Assembly: GCA_001466705.2 (NCBI GenBank)
Contig: LATX02000239.1
Location: 1 to 64,000 of the forward strand
Direction of reading: 5' to 3'
Source: Moniliophthora roreri
Lineage: Eukaryota > Basidiomycota > Agaricomycetes > Agaricales > Marasmiaceae
Length of the DNA stretch: 64,000 nt
The notes beneath the pieces were generated by a model, which saw only the letters and a program-made list of their open reading frames with translations, was not told where the DNA came from and searched no databases. A program made the position numbers and the translations under genes. This document shows, in pieces, positions 1 through 11,450 of this stretch; the stretch's first letter is position 1, and the number at the start of each line of letters is the position of its first letter.

Positions 1-997
1 CTAGGAATCCGGAAGATTGTCTAACCGTTTGTCGAGAGATTGGTGCCAGCTCCTTTGTTGAGGGTTTTGATCCGACATGGGTAGACGTTTGTTATGATAG
101 CCTCGTGTATCATGACTGGAGGAAGCTAAAGGGAGATCATGTTCCGATTAATTTCTTCTTCGGTATGTAGTCGTTTAGCTATTTCCGAACAGGATACACG
201 CTAACTCAAGGTAGGCGGCGAGTTCGGACAAACAGGAGTTGTTACAAAGTTCTATTTCTTCCCCATGATACGCGCCGCGGAGACTGGCGTCGGTGGTATG
301 CAGCTGGTATCGCAATGCATGGCTCGCCTTGGTGTCGGAAGTCAATGGGAAAGCGTAGCCAGCTTTGTGGAGTTGCACCCGCAGTACAAAGTCTACCCAG
401 AGATGGTCGGTATTGAAGGCGTCGCACCAACGAGGAATCGAGTCAAAGTTTACTTGCGGTTGCATCCAGATCATAGCTCGCTCATGGATACGATCTATTA
501 CACGACGCTTGGAGGGAAATTGAATGCGGATAACGCGGTTTCGGAGACTATTGCTGCCTTGCGAGTGTTGTGGAAGCTCATATTCCCTGGTGTAGGGGAT
601 GACGAGGTGGTTCAGCTGAAGAGACAAGGGTCGAAGGGTATGTTGGTGTATTTTGAGATGGGTTTGGATAGGAAGAGTGTCATTCCAAAGGTGTACATTC
701 CCATCTATCGGTATTGCCAAAGTGACGCTCAGATTGCAAGAGCAATCGCTGAGTATTACCGGTCTACGGGGCAGGGTGGGGAAGTTGAAAGGAACTACGA
801 AGCGTGTCTTCGAGAGATGCTGTGAGTACTGCTGTTGAAGTTTGTTATTGAGAAACTGAGTCTATGTTGTTCGCAGCCCCAAAGTAAATCTGGAAAAGTC
901 ACCTCCAAGCCATCAGACTTATCTAGGGATTAGCACGAAGAAGGGAAAGACACAGATGACGATGTATTTTGCGCTGGATCTGTTTTCCAGGGGTTAA
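1..997 (+). CDS. DMATS-type aromatic prenyltransferase, 3' part (5' end outside window)
   Basis: Exons read as 3-162, 215-821 and 877-997, joined by two short GT-AG introns (163-214, 822-876). The joined frame has no stop until TAA at 995-997. The protein shows the repeated beta-strand signatures of the DMATS/ABBA prenyltransferase fold: RVKVYLR near 440 and PKVYIPIYRY near 690, then a C-terminal strand TQMTMYFALD. These enzymes attach a dimethylallyl or longer prenyl group to an indole or other aromatic ring, usually in secondary metabolism and in the cytosol. The N-terminal third is missing because the gene starts left of the window. No other obvious biosynthetic genes sit next to it inside the window. 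Family call is firm; substrate is unknown. Confidence 0.85.
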
Positions 998-1740
998 ATA
1001 AAAACGAGTACCGGGAGAAGCAAAACCTTACAAAAATGTATAACATTGATTCAGCGCGAAATAATATGACTAACCCAGTTCCAGAAGTCGCCACATCACA
1101 CAGTGACAAGGAATCGTCAGATGGACCGAACTCAGGTCCATGTATCAAGGCCTTACAGCATTGCAGGGTCGTAAACACCACTGAAAAGTAAGATTGTACA
1201 TATATTTCAATCTGGATCTGCGACTGGCTAGATACATGTAGATAAATCGCGTGTGTAGATAGCATGCGCACTGTTTTCGTCCACGTACAGTAATAGTGAT
1301 GGCGTGGGAAATGCTGACACACAACCGCTCGCCTCAGAAGCTCCTTGGACGCTGTCGACGGCGATGAGATCCGGGGTTTATAGAACATAGCTGATCAAAG
1401 TCCTAAGCTGAAACGGTGCAGAACAAAGAAAAAACTCAGGAAATTGACCACGAAATGGCTTGGATGCGAGCTAGGCCATTTGGATGACGTTGAGAGCGCG
1501 GCCGTGCAATCCCGCGGACCGGAAACCGGAATTGAAGCCGAAAGCGGTCGACATTGACTTTTGCAACTGAACCACTACCTCGCCGCGACCTTTAACACTC
1601 TCAGCCACCCACGGCACCAGTGCTCAGACAGCGGCCACACGCCTGCCCTAATGTGGTCCGTACGCAACCACAGGAAGCTTGCCAACTATTCCAACTCTGC
1701 TCAACTGCTCTTTCTTCCTTTCCACCACCATCTCCTTACG
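998..1740. other. intergenic, no gene recognised
   Basis: This 3' flank of the prenyltransferase contains no open frame with recognisable protein features. The right part (about 1560-1780) turns pyrimidine-rich, as basidiomycete promoters and 5' leaders often are, and leads into a candidate spliced unit. Confidence 0.5.
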
Positions 1741-2665
1741 CCTTCCTATTCCTACCACTCTCCTCCCTCAATAGCGCACCACGGTGAGTCCTTGGTCCTT
1801 TCCCTTCACGTTTGTCACTCTTAGCCCGAACCACATACTGTAGATGGAGGCGATGCAATATCAAGTGACCCTCTGGTCCTTAACGATTCTGACAGGATCC
1901 TAAGATCTGAAATTGAAGACTCGAATGCAAGGGATAATATGATGAGTTGCTGAAGGGGGGGGNGGGGGGGGGGGGGGGGTTGTGATGGAGGAGGAGGAGG
2001 ATTGTTGTGTTATCAGGTACATGTGTTAACCCTTCCTCTTCACCACCCTTCCAACTCTCCTTCCCTCCCCCATACCTGGTACCACCTCATCATATTCCCC
2101 CATCCGTTCTCCCCCACGTGCCCTCCACTCACCCTCCACTCTTCGTCTTGTTCGGTGACTAATTCCTGATGCTATAGTCATCGTGAACTGCAAGATGACA
2201 TATGCTCCCTCAAAACCAATGGGCCTCTCCTCCCACCCACTTTTGTTGGTTCTCAAACTGACTTCATGGTACGTTACTCGTTAACTCTTATTTTGCGGTG
2301 GTTATTGAATCTTCAACCCCACAGCTGCCCCCAGTGTCCGGGATCCGCTTCCACCCCTCGTCTCCCAATGACAATAGATAGTCCCCACCACATGTGCACA
2401 GTGAGTTACGCCGTGCTCATCTTGACAAACTCACTAACGACGCACTGCAGGTCTACTTTTTTTCATCTGGCAGCATTCGGCTACAAGGTACGTATGTCGT
2501 CTCTGTATATTCTACTCTGGTTCCGCATAAAACCTCAACAGCATTGAGGCTTCGAAGACAATCCTTCACTCAGGAACTGACGTGAGTAAACCTGATCTGT
2601 GTAGAGCTATAGTAGTAAATTATGTAGGTAGACATATGTCTATGTTTACAGACTACCAACATGAT
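1740..2665 (+). other. candidate small spliced transcript, function unknown
   Basis: A series of good splice-like signals is seen: donors at about 1783 (GTGAGT), 2269 (GTACGT), 2400 (GTGAGT), 2489 (GTACGT) and 2582 (GTGAGT), with acceptors at about 1845, 2324, 2450, 2541 and 2651. Joining the exons from an ATG at 2195 gives an open frame of about 80 codons with no similarity I recognise, rich in Ser, Pro and Cys. A separate open segment after the 1845 acceptor ends shortly before a poly-G tract with an N. It could be a small protein gene disturbed by the poor sequence, or a non-coding RNA. Without transcript data this remains a guess. Confidence 0.25.
1955..1979. repeat. poly-G tract with one N
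   Basis: A run of about 24 G residues is interrupted by a single N at 1963. It marks uncertain sequence inside the candidate transcript and probably a length polymorphism or base-calling failure. Confidence 0.9.
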
Positions 2666-2797
2666 TCAGAGCATTGAGGGCCTGATAAGCAGCAGTGTAT
2701 TTGCTAATAGATCACACGAATTTTCTGCGAAGCGGCTGTTACCACCGTCGCCCTCGATACTCGGGGTAACGGAAAGTAACGGTCCACCAGATATGAG

Positions 2798-3957
2798 CAG
2801 GACCCCAGATTATTAGATCTAATGATGGATCCAGGCAGCCCAAAATCTGGGCTGTTTATGCCGAACCGATTTCAGTCGGGACCCCCTGTTTTTATGCCGA
2901 ACCAGGTTCCGGCTCTGCCAAACTCCCAAATCGTCGCCTGCAGCGCCGAAACCACTTTAAAACAGACTCTACGAGTATCTCGAGGCTTTCTGAAGTATTT
3001 AGACATGATACTGATAACATATAGACTAATCTGTACTAGTTTTGCACTCAGTAATACTATAAAACATGTGTACAATGTGTCAGGTCAAAATTTAGTGTAA
3101 GGGACATTCCAGGCCAAAGATCAAGCCAAACCTGAAAACTGTCAGTTCAGTGGTGTGCTAAAATTTAAGTACAGAATAGAAAGTTAGTGTCAATAGTGTA
3201 AACTTGTTTTTAATCATAAGGCAAGATGCCTGGAACCCAACGAACTGTTGGATCCCGTGACCACGCTGGACTCCAGTGGCTTCCACTCGTTTTCAGATTT
3301 GCTCGGGCCAGCTGGTTTCCGCCGGATTCGGTTGGTTTCAGCTGGATTCAGCTGGATTTGGCTGGTGTTGTTGAGTTCTGTTGGCCTTTGCTGGCTTCTA
3401 TTGGGCGGACACACAAAATTAGGATTTTGTCCAAAGGGGTCCACCATACAGTCGGGACCCCCTGTTTTTATGCTGAACCAGGTTCTGGCTCTGCCAAACT
3501 CCCAAATCATCACCTGCAGCACCGAAACCACTTTAAAACAGACTCTACAAGTATCTCAAGGCTTTCTGAAGTATTTACACATGATACTGATAACATATAG
3601 ACTAATCTGTACTAGTATTATGCTTCCTAAAGTCCTTCATTGCATCCCCAAGCAAAGTGTGTGATGACTGCAAATCCTTGAATATTGAGAGCTCCTCTGC
3701 TGTAGTCAACCGAATGTTGCCACCAGAAAGGGCTGTACTATCTGTGGTTCATTTCTGAAGGCCTTCTGTGGACATCGAGAGATACTTTGAAACCCCTGTC
3801 TGTGGGGTGGTCTAAGCTTCTTTTCGCCGAACCTATCCTCCGGGTTCCCGCCTACGGCGGGTGTTTATGCCGAACCTGGATCCATCATACCAGGTCCTAG
3901 ACCCCCTGTTTACGCCGAATCCGGATCCATCATTAGACCTAATAATCTGGGGTCCTG
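2798..3957. mobile_element. non-autonomous DNA element with 35 bp terminal inverted repeats
   Basis: The left end (CAGGACCCCAGATTATTAGA..., 2798-2832) recurs inverted at 3923-3957 with one mismatch over about 35 bp, both arms reaching a GGATCC. The interior holds no transposase. It contains a 167 bp direct duplication (2874-3040 and 3450-3616) and a stretch around 3300-3400 that repeats variants of GCTGGATT. No convincing target-site duplication is visible next to the ends. Open frames inside it are by-products of repeat sequence. It is best read as a MITE-like or composite non-autonomous element of undetermined superfamily. Confidence 0.7.
2874..3616. repeat. 167 bp direct repeat pair (2874-3040, 3450-3616)
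   Basis: The two copies start at AGTCGGGACCCCC and end at CTGTACTAGT, and differ at a handful of positions. They lie in the same orientation inside the inverted-repeat element, suggesting internal duplication or nested insertion of a smaller unit. Confidence 0.85.
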
Positions 3958-4205
3958 GTTCAAGTCGTCCGGATGAAAAATGGGGTCCACTCAGAACTCT
4001 TTAACTGCGGGAACCGGAAAACAGTCTTAAGTCCGAAGGGCCGTATCTCGAAGCAACGCGTAACAGCGCGTAGCGTTCAATTGTTATCAGAATCCTTCTA
4101 TACAATTTGGAACAGCAAGAGATGATGGTAAAGTGTACTGTAGCGAGCGTCCGCGAACAGCGACAACTGATTGTTTCCCCAGTCAGTAGTTTTCGGTAGT
4201 GATGT

Positions 4206-4525
4206 TAGGGGCTCGGCTCAAGCCCTGAAGTCAGGCCTGACCGAGCCAGGGCTCACAAAGCCGAGCCGAGCCCTACTGTAGGGCTTCGACCGGGCTCAGG
4301 GCCCGGGCTTGCATTTGTGAAAGCCCAAGCCCAGGGCTTGAGCCCTAGACGATATGATGGGCTGTAGGCAAATGATACCCAAAAGCCCTGGCCTAAGCCG
4401 GACCCTGCCTACGGCTCGGGCTTCTAGCGGCTTAAGGCTCGGGCTCCTAGCGGCTCAAGGCTTGGGCTCAATGTCTGGTGGGCCTGAGCCCTCCTAAGCC
4501 CGGGGCTTTGAGCCGAGCCGAGCCC
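4206..4525. repeat. GC-rich fold-back element built of GGGCTCGG units
   Basis: About 320 bp of sequence is made of variants of GGGCTCGG, GGGCTTGAGCCC and their complements. The ends (GGGGCTCGGCTCAAGCCC at the left and GGGCTTTGAGCCGAGCC at the right) are inverted relative to each other, so the whole block can fold on itself. The TAGGG start resembles hAT-type MITEs, but I could not find an 8 bp target duplication. No gene is present. Confidence 0.6.
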
Positions 4526-7500
4526 GCAACAGAAGGGCCTTGTGCGTAGGTGTCGCAGTGATTTTGCTTACCGATTCCCGACCGTTTACCAGTCCTTGGT
4601 GGGACCCCGTGTTCTGACGCTCATATGTAGGTGTATGGTATCCCTTGTTTCTTAAGGGCTTCCTGCGTTGCAAAAAGTCTATATCTCGTTTGTATGTATG
4701 TGTGCTCGTGTACAACGTTGCCGGAAATGGCTCAAGAGAAATTGATTAAATTTTATGTGCTGTGTTGCTAGGCGTGAGGAGCGTGGATGGTATAAGACGA
4801 AGCATGCGAGTAACTGGAACGGATGCTAACGATACAAGAAAAAAGTCCAAAAAATGATACTGTGTGGTATTCCAGCGTCAGCCAATTGAAAGTATATGAA
4901 CAGAGATTGCTCACTGATACAGTGGATCTATGATGTGGGAGGGTATAGGGCCGAATGTTGTGGTCAGAGGTCTCCGTGCCTCATCTCAGGGAAATTGTAT
5001 ACGAGATATCGCCAAAAGAAGGCGAAGAACACGACAGTGGCGATGAATACAGGCTAACATAATGTGAGTTTCTGGTCGAAAGTAATAAAAAACAGTCCTC
5101 ACGAAGGCGTTGGGACGCGCCCGGACTGGAAGGTTTCCTTCCCTGCCCAATCTCCTGGGCTGGTTCTGAAAATCCAATCATGTCATGAGGCAATGCAACA
5201 TTGGGCATAGAAAACCGACCTGATCCAAGCGTAGATTTCGTATATCCTCTTCCACAACTGGAAAATACTGGATGGACGACGGTTTAGTCTTGGTGATTCA
5301 TTTGTAATGACAAAAAACGTACAGGTTCGTCTCCAAACCCGCTTACTTCCATCTCCGTTCTTTTGTACGGAGCCAACTTCAACCTAGCTGCTCGTGTCGA
5401 GCTCTGACGCTGGTCCTTTGCCATCTGTATGACTTGAATAGAATTCTATAGAGTGAAGTAGCACGGTGAGCGTCGGTAGAAGAGGACGAGGGAGGCAGAG
5501 AAAGTAGCAGTGGTGGTGAAGTGAATATAACTTTTTTTTTGCATTTTGAACCCACGCGCATCACGCGACCGCACATCGTTATCCTTCCCACAACTACCAG
5601 TGGCCATGGGCAACTCGTGAAATTACAAATGACCTAGCGAGTACTTCAGAGTACTCTGTGACTGGATGCCATTGAATAGAAAATACGCAACTGAGAAGGG
5701 CTCCTAGGTGCGTATTCGTGGTGTATTTCAATTCCGCAGTTCGCGTTGATGGCCATTCCGTGCCTGTAGCCCGTCAGGCTGCCCGTGCACCTTCCTAGGT
5801 TGTACGTGTCGTTTGCTGTCCAAGTTCCGTGCCTGTATACGATGGGATGGTGTCTCGAATGTGGTTGCCGGCGTACTCCATGACATGTATGACAGGTCGA
5901 GTCTCTCCATGGTGTTCTATACCTCTAGAAGGCCTCCGAAGCTGCGTCACGTACCTCACCCCACACCTTCGACGGGTCTCTTTCGAACGGGAAAACAAAT
6001 GGTCCTATTAGAGGACGACTTCCTTCAGGTGTGTGAATGTCCTTATCACTTTTACAAGCGTCTGAATTGCCTTTTCAATTCCAAATGTAATGTACATCAA
6101 AATACATCCATTCTTATCCGAACCTTTCAAGATTGTGAATGAGGATCCCAGAATAAAGTCGGGCAGCGAAACACGCACCAGGTTGCTAAAGCATCCTCCT
6201 GGTCAGCTTCTGCTGATCCCACGTGTGCAAACCACCTCTCCAACAGCTTCTTCTCAAATAAATACTCGTGAATGTCGCAACAGACAGACAACGTCTTACA
6301 TCGTCAGTGAGGGTATAAGTGAGCTTCCCGTGGTCGGATATAGCAGCTTCTACTCACCAACAAGAATCCTGTCTAGAATGCTGTACCATTCGGGACCTCC
6401 AGACCACCGTATACGGACGATGCGAGGGTTGCCATCACCGCATAACACCCATACCTTTACGGTCGTATCCGTAATGCGGTACAATGTGGGGCCCTAGAGT
6501 CCCCAGTATCATGGTTCGGAGCGTCGGTGTTTTAGAACTAGACCTCGAGTGATGTCCTCGTCTTTCCACAGGTTTTTGGACATTTCTGACAATCGTTCTT
6601 TCAAAATGTTGGCAAAATCAAGCAACTCGAACGGCTAGCACATAGCTTGGGTAGACACACGACGAAGTATCATAGGATTGCAACGTATGGACTATTTCTT
6701 CACGAATGACTCTGCCCGCCGCTAAAAGTGTAACGTAAGTCACGCGGTCACGCGATGGAGGGTAGCGCGTTTTGACTCACGCTGATATCTGTTAGGCCTT
6801 ATCCCCCTTTTTGAGTCGGCATGATACCACAGGAACCATACCATTAGAGTGGCAATACGTGATAAACGCGTGAAATGCGACTCGCAGCTTTCTACTATTC
6901 TGCAGCCAACGAGATTTTCCGCCATTCGAACTCCAAATACGATGGAGCGATAGAAGACTTGCGACGACTAGGGGTGCAAAAAAACATGCGGGAATGGAAA
7001 TCACCGTGGTGATACGTGAGACGTGACGGTACCGATCGACAAAATGGGAGCTAGGAGAGCAGTGTGGTTTCAATGGGGGCTCTAAGCTCGATTCTGTTGT
7101 TTTCAAAGGCAATGATTCTAAGCGACCGCACATCCGTGACCTGTACCAACCACTACGGAGTTGGTCGCTTTTTGCCGAGGATGCAGGATGTAGCGTCTAG
7201 CAATCGCTGAATGAGACGTGGAGTTGTAGGCTGAAAAAGGTGCCGGAGAGTGCGTATGATGCGCAATCTTTCTGCACTAAGTTCGCTGGAGTCTGGGAGT
7301 TGGTCCAAGGGAACTGGCCCTAGTAGTCATGGTCCCAGTGGGAATACCTGTCGAAAGGTTATATTTCAACTTGAACTTTGAATTATTTTTTTCGACGAGG
7401 TTTGTATGACACACCTATTTCTCTTCTCTCTTTCTGTGTGGTGTATCGATGGGACCTTTCAATTAGCAGATGCTAGGAGTCCTTCTCGACAGTTGCAGCG

Positions 7501-7600
7501 AAGTCTGCCCCGCGGCCTTTTTCTACGTCGCCGTCGATCCACGCAAAGAATTTCTAGCAAGTAGGTGATGGTTAACCGCCGGATTTATTGGGTCGGCAGA
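4526..7600. other. gene-poor stretch, no supported gene
   Basis: About 3 kb with only short, unrelated open frames on both strands. On the - strand near 5740-5830 one frame reads NDTYNLGRCTGSLTGYRHG, which looks protein-like but is bounded by stops and could not be extended into a gene. The rest looks like decayed sequence. Confidence 0.5.
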
Positions 7601-7655
7601 TTTGTTTTCCTTGACGATATTGACACTCTGTAGCCTCCGAGGTCAAGCGAGAATT

Positions 7656-7970
7656 ATGGCAGACATAGAGAATCCAATATCGAGGGATGGTCTTGCAGCG
7701 GCAGCAGAACTCGTGATCAGTGTGACCAAGAAAAATTCAAATTGGAATGACCATTGTCTCTCAGTTTTGTTCTTGAGCTCCGTGAAGCCTTCCTTTGTAG
7801 GTGTGATTCCACGAATTTTTCAGGGGGTTAACAGTTTTACTGACAGAGAAAAATCGTACCCAGAACTGTGCATCGACATCGGAAGTCAGGTTTCTGTTGA
7901 AGAGGCTCAATCTTGCAAGTATCGCCATTAGCTGGGATGCATCTCCGCCGGTAAAAAAAATGGCTCTGAA
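7656..7970 (+). pseudogene. possible relic of a helical-domain protein
   Basis: From an ATG at 7656 (MADIENPISRDGLAAAAELV) a helical-looking protein runs about 90 residues, then continues in another frame (RLNLASIAISWDASPPVKKM) after a shift near 7900 and hits stops. The pattern resembles the N-terminal helical domains of large Agaricomycete signalling-type proteins, but I cannot name the family. No splice sites rescue the frame. Treated as a decayed gene fragment with low certainty. Confidence 0.3.
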
Positions 7971-8631
7971 GGCATATTTTCATTTGCTCTCATCTTGAGA
8001 CTGCAAATCATCGCGGTGGATTTGGGTGAGGCAGGACAGAACTTGGGCTGCAGGCTTGGCTACAGGTGTGTGCTACACTATCATCTTCATACGGACTCGA
8101 ACGATAAAGTTTTATTTCTAGCTCGCGACAGCACGATGAACCGAACTACCTTGCGAATCAATCAGGCTACAACGAGCAACCTTAAACGCTAATTCCTAAA
8201 AGCTGCCGAGAGTCAAAGTCCCTTAAAGTTTTCGAAAGGAACGAGGCTGTCTGGTACTTATGACATTCATGTCTTGCCATATTTGTTTTCTATCCCAAAT
8301 CTTCTGTTCTTTTGCAAGTCGTGATATATCAATCGTCGTTGAAACGGGATCAGAACAGCAGTTTTAACACCTTACCAGGAACACCAGGTTCTGGCTTTGG
8401 TCCTCGGTCACCTCCTTACCGCCTCGGTGTCAAACATTGCTATCATAGAATTTATCAGAAGTGAGTTCATCGTGATTTGGTGTTTCGTGTTGACTGGTGA
8501 TCTAAGATAGAAGCTATAGGCTGGTGCCTCGGGGCACCACTGCTACATTGGAGTGGACTGTTATTGCGTTCATGTCGATATTTAAGCTGATCCCAACCTT
8601 TGGAGATCATCCAACACTTTTCTCTTCTAAT

Positions 8632-8999
8632 ATGCATTCCAACTTCACGTTCTTCCTCGCTCTCTCTTTCATTTCTACGAGCGTCATTGCCGTTCCACTC
8701 GACATTGGTAAACCTATTGTCACCATCGGTGAGTCCTGCAATACCGATCTTATGACTAATCTGACGTTGGTTTCACAGTCAAGTTCCCCACTGGAGGTCC
8801 GATCTTCACTGGAGGTCCTATCTTCACTGGAAGTCCTATCGTCACGCGAATTCCGACCTTTCCTGGTGGCATTGAGTCAAGTATGTCGGTTTATTATTCC
8901 TTTAGCTAAAGAACTAAACATGGTCACCAACCCGCAGGTCCGGGCAATAGTTGCCCGATCAATCCCAAACCTATCGGAGGCCTGGTAAACTGTCCTTAA
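8632..8999 (+). CDS. small secreted peptide precursor, -CP family member 1
   Basis: Three exons, 8632-8728, 8779-8880 and 8938-8999, join with GT-AG introns to a complete 86-residue protein. It starts with a clear signal peptide (hydrophobic core about residues 6-19, likely cut before VPLD). The middle has three near-identical six-residue units (TGGPIF, TGGPIF, TGSPIV). The tail is SCPINPKPIGGLVNCP, with two cysteines 12 residues apart and Cys-Pro as the last residues. Exon 1 is 97 nt and the last exon 62 nt, exactly as in the neighbour at 9613, so the two genes are paralogs. A single intrachain disulfide is a natural inference. Function unknown; no family recognised. Confidence 0.7.
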
Positions 9000-9612
9000 A
9001 AGACACGTTCATAACAGGTTAGTGTTCTTTGTAGTTGCGCCTACTCAGCGCTCATTTTCATTCTCAGCTTTATTTATTATGATCGTGTGAATGATTCATG
9101 GCTTTTCGTGATAACGATCTGCAATATATTAGGCGCTTTCTGCTATCCTCCGGACCTCTAGCCTGAGTGAATCGTCTCGCACTGAGCTCGATCAGAGGTA
9201 CCCACCAGTGTACCCGCGACTAAGTGGATGCAAAATAGACGGGTCATACACTCCATTGCCTGCGCATACACGGGCTAGCTCCCCAAAGCTGTGAACGCCA
9301 CTCGATGACCCTGATGTTTCGGGTTTCCTATATTGCATGCTTAACCATCCGAACTCGAAAATTTAATCTCGCAGTGCCTCCGTGTTGGGCTTGACTACGG
9401 TCTCCATGCCTGCTAGTTGAGCGCCCGAGCTGGTTGGCCATCATATACTACTCACTACTCACCTGATTGACACTGCTCTGTGCTAGCAGGAAGTGCAGGA
9501 AGTGCGAAATAACATCTTTGATGCACTACCCTACGTTTGATGGCAACTGTCTAGTCCAGCAGTACAGTACTTAAGAGTCTCTACTGGGACCACTTGGATG
9601 CAATCTTCGGAA

Positions 9613-9822
9613 ATGCGCCTTAACATCAACCTGAACATCACTATATTCGCTGTTCTTCTGACCATCGCGGCGGTACGCGCTGCCCCGATTCCAAACGTTG
9701 CCGAGTCGAGTACGTCTCCATACCTGCTCAAGTATTAAGATTGACGATCTTTCCCTGTAGACAAGGCAGACGAGAGCTGCCCCCTCCAACGGCGCGACAA
9801 ACGTTTCGTGAATTGTCCTTAG
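9613..9822 (+). CDS. small secreted peptide precursor, -CP family member 2
   Basis: Two exons (9613-9709, 9761-9822) give a complete 52-residue protein: signal peptide to about residue 23 (cut near RAAPIP), a short spacer, then SCPLQRRDKRFVNCP. Exon lengths (97 and 62 nt) and intron phase match the gene at 8632, and both end in VNCP. Two cysteines lie 11 residues apart. The segment between them carries RR and KR, and KR is a possible Kex2 processing site. It lacks the middle repeat exon of its neighbour. Lying 613 bp downstream in the same direction, it is most simply a tandem duplicate. Function unknown. Confidence 0.65.
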
Positions 9823-9910
9823 TTGTAAGTGTAGAGTGGCCTTGAGATACAGTGTTTGACATTAATAGATTTCTCGAAATAGACAACCAGTAACTGCTGT
9901 TCCTATGTAA

Positions 9911-10954
9911 TCAAACATTGGCTTTCATCCAGTCAGCCGCCTCTTGTGCCCATTCCTCTCCCTCTCCAGTCCTAAGGGCATGTGTAAGACTAATGTGATT
10001 ATGCCTATCCGCCACAATCCTCCTGGCCTTCTGCTGGGTCAGTTCCTCTAGTGCTTCATGAAAGGTCCCTCCGACAACTTTGAACGACTCGGGCTCGTTT
10101 TCTCCTTCAACCATTAAGATCTTCGGCAACGCCTCAAGTTTGTCTGTTGGGTACGCCTTCAACAGACCCAATGGACAATTCTTCTTCATCTTGTCCAGAC
10201 CACCGAAAAACTCTACAACAGCCGGAGACGAGGTTGGCGTTTCTTCCGGATTATGATCATAGGGGCCAGACATCAAGACAGCACCCTTGACTCGAACTTT
10301 GGAAATGGATGACGCCATGTCCTGGTGCAAAAGAATAGTCGTTACATTGACCGCTCCGGCAGAATGTCCCATGAGGAAGATAGAGTCGAGATTCCCTTCA
10401 ACTCCATCATGTCGTACAATTTGGGGCCGTTTGTGAGTGAATAAGATAGCATCAAGGACATCTTGGGCCGGATCAGGGAATGTGACGCCTGGTAATAGAC
10501 GGTAGTCTGGTATGATGGTAATGAAGCCCTTCTGAGCAAAATACGAAGCAAGATTCGCGTATGCCAGGTCGATTGGAGCGGGCAGATTTCTGGAGCCTGT
10601 TGCGAATCCTCCGCCATACACAAAAAAGATGATCGGGGCTTTGATACTTGCAGTCGTGGATTGGGGATAGTATACATCCATCTGCAGTCCGGGATTGGAT
10701 CAAAATGCACAAGATCATCTTTTGAAGCGGAACGCACCTGATGGCGGTCTGTCTGCCCATATTTGAAGGTCCTTCGCGGCGTACTGGTGATCTGTTCACG
10801 AATCTTTTCCAGCAATGGCGCGAATATCTTCACAGCTAATGTTTCGTAGTCAAATCTTAGCGGGCAGAACAGAAATAATGGGGAATTTCAACAACGTACT
10901 TGGAATAACGCAGTCGGGAAGAACCCGTATAGTCAATTGTGCAACTTGATCCAT
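9911..10954 (-). CDS. alpha/beta hydrolase (esterase/lipase-like)
   Basis: Three exons on the - strand: 10954-10900, 10835-10738 and 10681-9911, all GT-AG, giving about 307 residues. The start at 10954 is chosen because the joined frame reads MDQVAQLTIRVLPD and continues in phase. The hydrolase core shows FFVYGGGFATGSR (oxyanion-hole region), a nucleophile elbow GHSAG, and a late His in DRHNHISL. This matches the BD-FAE/hormone-sensitive-lipase-like group that hydrolyses small esters. No signal peptide is evident, so it is probably cytosolic. It converges with the secreted peptide gene ending at 9822, 88 bp away. The substrate cannot be told. Confidence 0.85.
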
Positions 10955-11132
10955 GGTAGACTGGCACTGGTGGTCCTAGGACAACGGGGAGGTAGAAAGA
11001 TAGCGATTTAACTGTCCCTTGATTGGGGAATATCATGGGATTCTAAGAAGTTCGTGATGGTGAGAATTTTCACATCTGAGCATGGACGTTGATACCAAGA
11101 AGGCGTTAGCGCCCAGGGCGTTTGAGGAATAA

Positions 11133-11283
11133 AGTTACGGCAGACTCCGGTCGTGGACTGCCAGGTGGTTTAGTTTCTCAGTGATACTACTACCAGTCTC
11201 TCTTTCATCTCTTTACTGTAAAATGGCGTTTCGCAGCAAATTTCGACGCGATAACCTCTGTAACTAAGCCCAGTTACGGCCAA
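11133..11283 (+). pseudogene. truncated copy of the ornithine cyclodeaminase 5' end
   Basis: The stretch repeats the promoter and first codons of the intact gene at 12563. Shared landmarks are GTTACGGCAGACTCCGGTCG (compare about 12485), TTACTGTAAAATGGC around the start codon, and ATAACCTCTG followed by AAGCCCAG. The copy is diverged, loses the frame after a few codons and has no downstream coding sequence. It is a partial duplication, in the same orientation, about 1.3 kb upstream of the functional gene. Confidence 0.7.
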
Positions 11284-11450
11284 GCTACGGCAGTCACGAA
11301 GGGAAGCACGTGAGTCCCATGTTCTCATCATTGATAGTTCACATTGGTCCCTCTTTCCCTCGATATTGCTCCATCTTTCCCAGCTTCTCCCAGAGCTCTA
11401 AAGAAAAACACTATTCATTCTCGGATTCGTGGGCCGCCAAGGATATTACG

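Noticed and set aside
3226..3664. Two overlapping open frames of more than 120 codons
   Set aside because: They lie within the inverted-repeat element and one of its 167 bp copies; the sequence is repetitive and has no family features.
3955..3970. tRNA B-box-like sequence GGTTCAAGTC
   Set aside because: No matching A box or cloverleaf could be formed around it; it is at the end of the inverted-repeat element.
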